64,000 nt of DNA, from the NCBI RefSeq assembly GCF_964355755.1, contig NC_092678.1, positions 8,282,922 through 8,346,921 of the forward strand, in the 5' to 3' direction. This stretch comes from Antedon mediterranea. Lineage: Eukaryota > Echinodermata > Crinoidea > Comatulida > Antedonidae. The position numbers were made by a program, and so were the translations under genes. The notes beneath the pieces were generated by a model. It did no database searches and had not been told where the DNA came from. It worked only from the letters and a program-made list of their open reading frames with translations. Below, piece by piece: positions 10,005 to 18,846 of the stretch. Every line of letters begins with the position of its first letter. Positions within the stretch are counted from its first letter, which is position 1.

Positions 10005-12666
10005 ATATCAACATTCGGAATTATTTAACAACAGAACAGATAAACAAATTCAAGAACCCACTAATAAGACCACCAACGTGGAAAACAGGTAATTGGTACA
10101 ATATTTCTCATATGTTTACCGATCCAATACTATATACTGCTACAGCTGGAGAGGAAAGAAAGAACCTCATATCATTTCAAGAATTATTGGACATTATAAA
10201 GTTGAGAGATTCATGTAAAGTACTGATGACAGGAAATGGGGGAATTGGTAAGACAACGTTACTTAGATATATTTCTTATACCTGGGCAACCGATGCTGAT
10301 GCTACGTTTGCTGGTAAAATATTATTTCTTGTAGACGTAAGAGATATTGAGGCAGGTAAAACCATCACAGATATAATCATTGATGCAGTTCAGCTTCATA
10401 AAAACGGTATCTATACAAAGGAAACTATTATAACTTTCTTAGAGAAATACGACAATGAATTAGTTGTTCTAATAGATGGTTTAGATGAGTTAAAATCCGG
10501 AATAGATATTTCACTGAAAGAAGAACTGAAAGACAGTATAATTATTCTGACTTCACGACCGGGTTTTAATGCTAATTTTAAAATACATTATGACGTACTT
10601 GTAAAAGTAGAGGCATTCGCTACTCAAACAATAAAGCAATATATTAACAGGTATTTTGAATTTCGAAATCCTAAGCTGGCTCAGCAATTGATTACTGAAT
10701 TTGAAAGTGATTCACTTGATATAAATAGTTGGGGTGGTGAGCACAAAAACATATTTGAACTCTCTTCGTCGCCATTTTTGTTACTAAAAATATGTAGTCT
10801 GTGGCAGGAAAAACAACAAATGCCAAACGATTTTCAAAATTTCTTAAAAGAAGTTTTTCGTTCCATAATAAATCAATATATTAACAGAAGTGACGGACGT
10901 ACCAAAGCTATTGGAAAATTTAAAGACATTCCAAATGACTATGAAAAGGCAATTCTGATATTGGGAAACATTAGTTACATTCGTTTACAGAAAAATGTAC
11001 TTAACTTTACTCACAGCCAATTATATAATTTAGTAGAAAATAAAACATTATTTGATTTATCATTAAAAATAGGATTTGTTTACAAAGATGATGAATATAT
11101 TAATGATCAGACTTACAGATGTTCACATAAGATATTATCAGAGGCACTAGCAGGCTATTATTTGTCTAAAATAATTGAGACGTTAGGATATGACGAATGC
11201 GAGAAAATAAGGACGAACCCGTATTTACACATGACAAGAGTTTTTACTATTAGTTTTCTTGGTCCCAATGCAGACAAATTTATGAAACACTGGTTGGTAA
11301 ATAGGGCCTCAAATTATTACTCATTTTCAAAGTATTTTAAATATGTAAATCAAGAGCACGAAAAAAAAGTGGCCGATGAAGTATTGAAATCATTAAATAC
11401 ACCAAAAATGAAAGAAAATGTCGAAACTTTAACTAAATCTTTAAAAGATTTTTTGTATTTCGCCCCAAAAGATGCTCAATTATTACAACTCCTTAAATTA
11501 TTTTCAAATGACCTTTCAAGTAACTCGATTTTAGTTATAAAAAAGGTGGTGTCATTTATAAATGACACGAATCAGGAAGATGTGTGCAGAGTTGTAGCTC
11601 ACTTGTCAATCATATTACAACTTTATAAAGCTGAACATCAAAATATACCACTAATTGATACATATTTGATAAAATTACTTGAAAAAAGGGATGACAAATG
11701 TCTTGAAATTCTTTCAACCGAATTCAAGAAATACAATTTAAGTGAAGAGATACGCTCTTTTATGTTTTTCGAAGATGATGAACTCTTAACAAATTTTTAT
11801 ATTAATGGCTCAAAGATGTGCACATTTTTTCAAAACTTTCCAAACCTAGAAGTTCTCCACTTAAGTCTTTATTGTGTTTCGACCATGGGTGCATTACACA
11901 GTCCACGTATTGAGGAAATGGTAAACGAATGTAAACACAATGAAACATTCGCTAAGTTGAAGACGTTTAGTCTTCCGTTTCAAAATCTTTCCTGTATCAA
12001 TGGGGCTTCATTAGGTCACATTCTAAATAGTTCTAGAGATTTAGATGATTTCAACTTGACTTCATGTAATTTATCAAGCAAACATATAGTTGATATGCTG
12101 AATGAAGTAGACAAAATATATTTAACGTCGAAACAAAATTTTATTAATTTAGAACTAAACGATCTGTCAAGTATTGATAAGGATTCACTTGGGAATCTTA
12201 TTAATGTATTAAACACTGCTGATTCGAAAGAACCTAAATTATCTTGGGTTCGTTATAATTTATCAGCCAACGAATTACATAATCTGTTGATTTCAACCTG
12301 GCGTCACAATTTTAGATGGAATAGTCTTATTTTGGACGGAGTTGACTTATCATCCATAAAAGGAAGTACATTAGCTAATGTATTTATTATATTTCCAAAT
12401 TTAATATATCTTTCTATGAACGATTGTAATTTAAATGGTTCTATTGTTAATTTAATACTAGATGAATGTTATAAAAATAATATAATAAAGAAAGGTGAAT
12501 TAATATCTCTTAAAGGAAATGACCTTTTGAATATTAATGATAAAGCAATAATCACATTATTTGTTTTCAGAAGAAATGACAACAATGTAACATTAGAAAT
12601 GGAAGAATGGCGTTATTACACCTTTAGCACACACCTTTTGATATGTGTCATGTTATTGGCACTGGG

Positions 12667-12700
<34 letters not shown>

Positions 12701-12763
12701 GTTATTGTTATTGTTATTATTATTATTATTATTCTGTCATTCTTCTGTCCCACTGTCACTTGA
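10005..12763 (+). CDS. NLR gene exon 3: NACHT NTPase with LRR-like C-terminus and membrane tail
   Basis: This terminal exon follows the acceptor ATATTTAG; the frame is open back through it, so the internal ATG at 10112 need not be the start. Numbered from that ATG, residues 41-51 are the Walker A loop GNGGIGKTTLL, 117-126 the Walker B stretch VVLIDGLDEL and about 145-151 a sensor LTSRPG. These are diagnostic of NACHT-type STAND NTPases, which switch on by nucleotide-dependent oligomerisation in innate immunity. A winged-helix/helical region follows, then about 250 residues of weak leucine-rich repeats (NLEVLHLSL, LDDFNLTSC, LIYLSMNDC). The protein ends in a hydrophobic helix extended by a run of isoleucine and valine codons. 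Joined to exons 1 and 2 the coding length is 3453 bp (1150 residues). Confidence 0.88.
12669..12737 (+). repeat. ATT/GTT microsatellite inside NLR coding sequence
   Basis: An ATT-rich triplet run with interspersed GTT encodes Ile/Val residues after LLICVMLLALGF at the protein's C-terminus. The frame closes 27 bp later after SFFCPTVT. Length change by triplets would lengthen or shorten the predicted membrane helix without a frameshift. Confidence 0.9.
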
Positions 12764-13174
12764 TTTGTGTTTTCATTTGATTTGTGCTTTTGTGATGATT
12801 TCGCTTCAATTAAATATATTAATAGTCGATAAAATATTTTCAAATATGTTGGTAATTTATTTATTCCGATTCATTTAAATATTATTCGCTTACACTAGTT
12901 TAGTTCAGTCTTGTGTTTGTTCAAAGGGCCAATTCTCTACGTGTAACCATTATATTAAAGAGTAGACTCTATTGGCCTTCACCATTCAATCTTAGACTAA
13001 AGGAAACACCCTTAAAATTGTGAATATAATTTAAGGGAAGTACTTACAATTAATTAAGTAATAATTAAGGCAGATATATCACTCGCAAGTGTTGTTAATA
13101 CACGGCCCCAGCAAGTAATTAAGTAACGTCGAGTAATAAACATGTACGTCCGTCAGAATTATTTTAATAAAGAC

Positions 13175-13211
<37 letters not shown>

Positions 13212-13820
13212 TTAGAACAACTTACTATGTTCATATAAAATGTAATGTAAATATATACTGTATGTCAATGAAATAAACCATCATGAATTCAGGCCATTAG
13301 GCCTACTCACTAATTTCAGGATGGAAAACTATAATTGTATAAGATTTATATTTAAGACTGTAGGTTTGTAATTATTATTAGTATTAATTAATATGTTTTG
13401 TCTGCTAGTATTTAAATAATATTTTTGTTTACTTAAGAAAATAAGAATCTTAATTATTTATGTTTATTTCATAATTTAAATTGTAATTTTTATTCTGCTT
13501 TTATATATTTTTTCCATTCTGTCAAGAAATTTTCTTTTGATTTGATTTGATTTGATCACTTTATTTCAGAATAAATATTCCATATATACTATATATACAA
13601 CAAATAATACAAAACCGGAAAATTAAACTAAAATAAAAGTTTTTCCCACAAACAAGAAAAACAAACACCCCATTTTTTAGTCCTAATATTATTTCAATAT
13701 TAATACTACAGTATATGCTATAGGGGCTGGACTGGTGTATTTTTTTTCTAGCCCATTCCTATGTTATTATGTTATTTTACCATTATTGTACTTTTAGTTT
13801 ATGAATTGTGATAATATAGG
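12764..13820. other. Intergenic, simple repeats
   Basis: 3' flank of the NLR gene. It holds an AAT microsatellite at 13176-13210 and a TTGAT repeat at 13536-13556 followed by CACTTTATTTCAG, which resembles the 3' tail of a - strand LINE with no coding part left. Candidate AATAAA signals occur near 13163 and 13274. No gene is seen. Confidence 0.6.
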
Positions 13821-14068
13821 TGGGCAGATTAGAGACTATTTTTTGATTGAGGTAGCAATGGACGTACTACCAGCTAATTTTGATATTTTTGGAAAATATT
13901 GGTCTTGGAAAGGTCACAACCCAAAGGGATTCTGGCTAATTTTGAGTTGTGACCATTACCAAGACCAGGCCTATATTTTCTAAAAAATATCAAAATTAGC
14001 TGGTAGTCTGCCTACTTCCATTGCCACTTCAACCTTTTCTAAAGGACTTTTTGGTCGTAATCTGCCCA
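13821..14068. repeat. 248 bp near-palindromic foldback element
   Basis: The ends TGGGCAGATT (13821-13830) and AATCTGCCCA (14059-14068) are exact complements. The arms remain complementary inwards through CTACCAGCTAATTTTGATAT and its complement, then the GGTCTTGG / CCAAGACC region, to a loop near 13925-13945. Transcribed, it would give a hairpin of over 100 bp. The short open frame 13801-13983 is a by-product of the palindrome. Confidence 0.85.
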
Positions 14069-14251
14069 GCTAAAAGATCAAATAGTTAAATCCTGAATTT
14101 ATAGACTATTCACTAGATGCGCAATATTAACACTAGATAAAGTTTCTATTTTTTTAACATTAAGTTTTTACTTTCCCAGCTTTAACCATCAACTCTTTAA
14201 AACTGCTAAAAAATGCCGGGTCAAATTAGGAAGATTTACGATTTGATACAA

Positions 14252-14347
14252 CTAATCTCATTGGCTTGTTAAATAAAATTCTTAAAACTGTTCAATTTGT
14301 ATCGGTAAACAGTAGACTTCAATAAATAATACAGTAATAATACAGTA
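14252..14347 (+). repeat. Direct repeat, left copy
   Basis: About 95 bp, sharing AACTGTTCAATTTGTATCGG and GTAAACAGTAGACTTCAATA with 15207-15304. The pair brackets the degenerate tandem array 14400-15000. Confidence 0.85.
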
Positions 14348-14399
14348 GAAACTTTATGGTAGAGAGCAAACCAAATTATACTAAAACACAGCGGTTTTT

Positions 14400-15000
14400 T
14401 CTTTATTACTAAAATATATTCATTTCATAATGACATTTCATAAACTTGATATCTTAACCATGTTCATATCTTAGAGCGTATTTATTTTTCTAAACGTATT
14501 CTTTCTTAACACATTCATATTTTTAACATATTCATTTCTTAACATAGGTAACATAATCATATTTTTGCGTATTCATTTTTTGTATATTAATTATATTTCC
14601 TAGCATATTTATTTCTTAACCCGTATTCATTGTTTTGACACATTCATATCTTTTCTTGTCATAATCATATTTAATCATATTTATTTCTTAATATGTTCAT
14701 TTCTTAACATCATCATAATCTTAGCGTGTTAATGCTTTGTTTATTTGTTAAGATTATTTATTTCTAAACGTATTCTTTTCTTAACGTATTGATTTCATAA
14801 CTTAACGCATTGATTTCTTAACGCATTGAATTCTTAACGTATTGATTTCTTAACATAATTATAATCTTAGCGTGTTCATTTCTTAACATATTTATTTCTT
14901 AACGTAACTATTAATTTCTTACCACATTCTTTTCTTAATACATTCTTTTTACATAAATTCACTCAATTCCATAGTAGGCCTATACGGCATTCATTTCATA
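14400..15000. repeat. Degenerate 15-20 bp tandem array
   Basis: The phrase ATTTCTTAACATATTC and variants (CTTAACGTATTG, CTTAACACATTC, CATAATCATA) recurs dozens of times with irregular spacing. This indicates an old, diverged minisatellite. No coding potential. Confidence 0.75.
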
Positions 15001-15015
15001 GCATATTAACTTCCA

Positions 15016-15052
15016 GGGAAGTGTGAAACTAAAGCATAGTTTCACTCTTCCC
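15016..15052. repeat. Hairpin between duplicated 29 bp segments
   Basis: GGGAAGTGTGAAACTA and its complement with one mismatch form a stem with a 4-5 base loop. Similar CGGCATTCA...TAGCATATTAACTTC segments lie on both sides (14985-15013 and 15073-15101). Confidence 0.75.
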
Positions 15053-15206
15053 TTTTAATTTCATAGTATACGGCATTCAATTCTTAGCATATTAACTTCT
15101 TTTTTTTAACTATCACGTAGGCTAACATTTAATCCTGATCGGATGTCGCTTGATATCAAGAAACGGTATTTTAACCAACAATATGTATAATCTTAAATGA
15201 TAAAAT

Positions 15207-15304
15207 AACATAATCATCTCATTTGCTTGTTAAATTTTCTCAAAGTAGAACTGTTCAATTTGTATCGGTAAACAGTAGACTTCAATACATAATACAGTAA
15301 TAAT
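15207..15304 (+). repeat. Direct repeat, right copy
   Basis: Partner of 14252-14347, with CTTGTTAAAT, then AACTGTTCAATTTGTATCGG and GACTTCAATA. The 93-codon open frame 15230-15511 on the - strand overlaps it and is not recognisable. Confidence 0.85.
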
Positions 15305-15575
15305 TGATTGAAGTGTACATATTGTATAATCATTATTATCTAATCGATTCAGTGCACAGCATATACTTAATTTCATGTCAAACGGGTGTTTCTGAATGAA
15401 TAAAACAAAAGTTAATTCATCAAGTTTATGTATCCGATTGGGAATTGAGTCATGCTCTTTTCTGTTTAGTGTATATCTATTATTATTTAACAGAGTATTT
15501 GTGCATGACAAGTGATCAAAGTTGCGTTATTTAACATTCACATACTACATATTTTATTATAGGCCTATATATATA

Positions 15576-15716
15576 TTCGAGTCTCGGTTGGGGCGACTTT
15601 TTCTCATTCTCACAGATTTCCTCATCTTTATCGTTTCAAATTAATTAATTAAATTTCAGTATATCACCGGGCGGTTTAGAATTAATGTTCTTTGCCTGAT
15701 TTGTTTATATATATAA
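15576..15716 (+). mobile_element. tRNA-derived SINE, 5'-truncated copy
   Basis: It starts inside the T-arm of the tRNA-like head (TTCGAGTCTCGG), continues with TTGGGGCGACTTTTTCTCAT, and keeps the whole body including ATATCACCGGGCGGTTTAG, ending GCCTGATTTGTTTATATAT. The body matches 15960-17046. Confidence 0.85.
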
Positions 15717-15887
15717 AAGTATCTCTTCGGAGATCCCGCCTCGTGAATAAAAATACTGTAAGATGAGGGCGTATCAATTTGATCTCTGGTACGCGTGCGT
15801 ACAACTGAGGACTAGTGCTGTTCCGCCGTACCACGCCGAGAATGTTAAAGAGTCGCTATCCAATCGAGTTCGAACAATACCATGAAA

Positions 15888-15959
15888 GCCCCAGTGGTCT
15901 AATGGTTAGGACATCTGCATATCAAGCAGGCGGTCCGAGTTCGAGTCTCGGTTGGGGCG
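15888..15959 (+). tRNA. tRNA-like head of SINE, anticodon ATC (Asp-type)
   Basis: A complete cloverleaf can be drawn. The acceptor stem is GCCCCAG with TTGGGGC and the D-arm is GGTCTAATGGTTAGGAC. The anticodon stem is TCTGC/GCAGG around the loop ATATCAA (anticodon ATC, codon GAU). The T-arm is CCGAG-TTCGAGT-CTCGG. The D-arm and T-arm resemble tRNA-Glu more than tRNA-Asp, and normal tRNA-Asp has GTC. The same 3' flank recurs at 15576 and in an antisense fragment at 41922-42004, so this is most likely a well-preserved SINE head with an intact internal pol III promoter rather than a translating tRNA. Confidence 0.7.
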
Positions 15960-16032
15960 ACTTTTTCTCATTCTCACAGATTTCCTCATCTTTATCGTTT
16001 CAAATTAATTAATTAAATTTCAGTATATCACC

Positions 16033-16992
16033 TAGACTTGCTCCAAGTCTGTATTGTTTTTTTTAATAATTTATTTGTTTTTATTTCGACCGCGATTTTT
16101 GTCTGAAAATACAGACTTGTGAAACACGTATAGAAATCGATTTGCAGACCGCAAACAACTGATAAGAATGACGTAGGTTATCATACCGTATTTGGCTATA
16201 TGGGGCGGGCGGTATGTAAATATGGATTTCAAATCAACCAATGATCATTTTGTTTCAAAATGAAAAAGATCGAGTACGTAACAGTGCTGAATGTACGATC
16301 GAGACTGTTGAAATAATGAAATCGTGTTGCCAAGTTGTTTTGTTTATTAATTGTTTAGTCCTTAGCCTAGGCCTCGCACGTATGATCTGCCAAATAAAAC
16401 GCCAATAAGAGGTAGGCCTACATACCACCACCGGCACACAACAGGATTCACACACAACAGACAGGGCTACGACACCCGCTACACAGAACAGGACAGGGTC
16501 TAGGTGGGATTTAAATCAAATTATCTCCGCGTAATATTAAATGATCCATTCAATGTTTGATTTGCGGAGAAGCAAGACGAGTTTTCATGTTCTTGGGGAA
16601 AATCCCATCAAATGTTTACCAGACTACTACTAGGCATATAAAATCATTTCTAGCCTTCAGAAACTTTCATCAATGTCCCGATCAATGTACCCAAGTACAT
16701 TGTCTAAACGTAACATAGCGCATGCGTACCATCTTAGTTGTTGAGTCTTTGAAATTCTGAAATATGAATATTAAAACAGTGTACGAGTGAGTAGCCAATC
16801 GCATGCAGCTGAAACTAGTCAACCGGATAATCTATGCACCAAGAATTCTTGGTGTCAAACCACGTGACTTTTGCGTGTTTCCCCAGACGGAGTATCCAAA
16901 CTCAAGTAATACACGTATGAAACGCCATATGTGCAAAAATGTTTATATTTTTACTAATATTAAGAAAAAAACTCCGTCTGGAGCCCAGACTA
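16033..16992 (+). mobile_element. MITE copy 2 (9 bp TSD), itself interrupted
   Basis: It begins TAGACTTGCTCCAAGTCTG and ends GTCTGGAGCCCAGACTA. The 9-mer TATATCACC flanks it at 16024-16032 and 16993-17001. Internal MITE sequence is present at 16033-16110 and about 16893-16992; the rest is a nested insertion. Confidence 0.92.
16111..16892. mobile_element. Insertion nested within MITE copy 2
   Basis: Comparison with MITE copy 1 shows about 780 extra bases between GTCTGAAAAT and CCAAACTCAAG. The insert begins ACAGACTTGTGAAACACG and ends CGTGTTTCCCCAGACGGAGT, sharing an inverted GAAACACG core. A TA dinucleotide flanks both ends, which would fit a Tc1/mariner-type MITE, but this is tentative. The short open frames inside show no domain. 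Confidence 0.55.
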
Positions 16993-17046
16993 TATATCAC
17001 CGGGCGGTTTAGAATTAATGTTCTTTGCCTGATTTGTTTATATATA

Positions 17047-17990
17047 TAATATATATATATATATATTAATGCAATTTTATCTAATAAATTAATGTAAAAG
17101 GTATGTAATAACATTTTAATAAAAGGATGATTATCTTTTAATGTAGGACTGTATGTAGTATTGTTATTGTTTACCAATATTTTATCTGTTGGTAAATCAA
17201 AATCTGTAAACAAAAAAGTAAATAAAATATACTGTTTCGAAGAAGCGAAATAATCAGTGACAGTTTAGTTTGCATTGCATAATATCTGGTTATATGCACA
17301 TCTAAAGTAAACAGCTTAAGCGAAACCGAATTTACACTCCTAATCTATTCAAAGATTCAGCCCTTTCCCATCTCATCTCTTTTCTCGTCTCTCCCTGTAT
17401 CATTCCTTCCTCCATCTCTTCCCTTCTCTTATCTCTTCCCCGTCACATCTCTGTTCACATCCATAGACCATGTCTTTCCTCTTAATCCATTTCTCATCAC
17501 ATCATTTCCCATCCATTTTCTCTAATTCCTTATGACATCCTTTTTTGTTATGGTAGTGTCCCAGTTATGAGAATCTGTTACGTTGTTAAATGTGTGGTAC
17601 GTTGTGTTACGTTGATGTGGTACCGATAATTTAATGTCACGAATCAAAGCGTAGCACGAGAGGTCCGTCGCGCACAGCGTGTTAATATACCATTCAAATG
17701 ATAATTATTGTTCAATATATCTTACTCTATTTATATTCCCAATCAACATGACGCAGAGTAAATAACAGTATTTATATTACAGTTGATAAATTTAACATAC
17801 AAAAGAATCGTGTTTTATTAATTTGTACATTGGTGTGGTTTAGTTGTACCTTGAACTAAAGATAAACTGATTTCGTCTGATCTGGATGTCATCATAATAC
17901 ACACTAAAAACAATTCCCGATGCTGGATAAATCATTTGTAAAGGTTTGTAAAAAACTAATTTTAAATGCTGATGCTATATGTAGTAGACC
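17047..17990. other. Intergenic, low-complexity
   Basis: A TA-dinucleotide run (17040-17066) is followed by a pyrimidine-rich TCTCTTCCC tract at about 17355-17530. No gene is seen. Confidence 0.6.
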
Positions 17991-18670
17991 TGTTCCACCA
18001 CCAAAACTAGGAGCGAGTCGGCCTCGAACCCTTGCCGATGTTGTTGGCTCTGTAGGTACGGTAAACGGTAGTAGACACTAGATGTAGTCGACCCCAGATG
18101 TAGCCGACACTATATGTAGCCGACACTATATATAGTATTTATTTATTTTTATTTTATTGTATGTCTTTAGACAATGTGGCCAAGGATTACAAATAGTAAA
18201 TTATTCACTGTCCTATCAGATAGGTGGTAATCCCCCTGATGCAGGGCTATTTTTTTAAACCAATTCACCGGGGTAACCCCCTACTCTACTCGAATAATGA
18301 ACTGGGTTCTTTAAAGTACACACAGGTTATAACTGTGTACACCAGACCTACGGTTTATAGTCCTTGTTCCACCACCAGAAATAGGAGCGAGTTGGCGTCG
18401 AACCCTTACCGATGTTGTTAGATCGGCCATTTGACATAGTAGTCACTAGATGGAGTAGACGACACCAGATGTAGTCGATTCTAGATGTAGTAGTCACTAG
18501 ATGTAGTCGACACTAGATGTAGTCAACACTAGGTGTTGTTGACACTAGATGTGGTCAAAACTAGATGTAGTCAACACTAGATGTGGCCGACGATATGTAA
18601 TCGTAGTAGACTCTAGATATAGTAAACACTAGGTCGACACTATTGTAGTAGACACTTAGTTGAATAGTAT
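17991..18670. repeat. Duplicated SINE-head plus 17-18 bp minisatellite
   Basis: A block starting GTTCCACCACCA and ending CCGATGTTGTT occurs at 17991-18046 and 18366-18421. Each is followed by a tandem array of ACACTAGATGTAGTCG-type units (18062-18135 and 18432-18670). The first array is short, the second longer and more diverged. Confidence 0.8.
18137..18421 (-). mobile_element. tRNA-derived SINE related to the Deu-SINE at 43 kb
   Basis: On the - strand it starts with a B-box-like GGGTTCGACGCC, continues through ATAAACCGTAGGTCTGGTGT and CATTATTCGAGTAGAGTAGG, and ends in a T/A-rich tail. The segment CATTATTCGA..AGAGTAGGGG also occurs in the composite SINE at 42828-43290. No 5S-like part is visible here. 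Confidence 0.65.
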
Positions 18671-18846
18671 TATACACTATACGTTTAAGCGTCTCATAGC
18701 TTTATTTTACTATCCTATACTTTCTATCAGTAATTTGTAAATACAATTTCATTGTTATTATTATTTGTCATTGTGACGTATATCACACAACTAGATACCG
18801 TCGAAAATTACCATTACCATTGCCGTATTCTTTTTATTTTTTCAGG

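Larger units (their letters stand above)
15888..17046 (+). mobile_element. tRNA-derived SINE, full copy split by a MITE
   Basis: Head 15888-15959, body 15960-16032, then a MITE (16033-16992) with a 9 bp target duplication. The body resumes at 17002 with GGGCGGTTTAG and ends GATTTGTTTATATATATA. The uninterrupted copy at 15576 confirms the empty site. Confidence 0.85.

Noticed and set aside
13801-13983. 60-codon open frame
   Set aside because: It lies across the foldback palindrome and encodes no recognisable domain.
15230-15511. 93-codon - strand open frame
   Set aside because: Overlaps a direct repeat and AT-rich DNA; no domain, no splice or start support.
15888-15959. Functional single-copy tRNA-Asp gene
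   Set aside because: The 3' flank is shared with other copies, including a 5'-truncated one, so it is best read as a SINE head; it is kept as a tRNA-like feature only.
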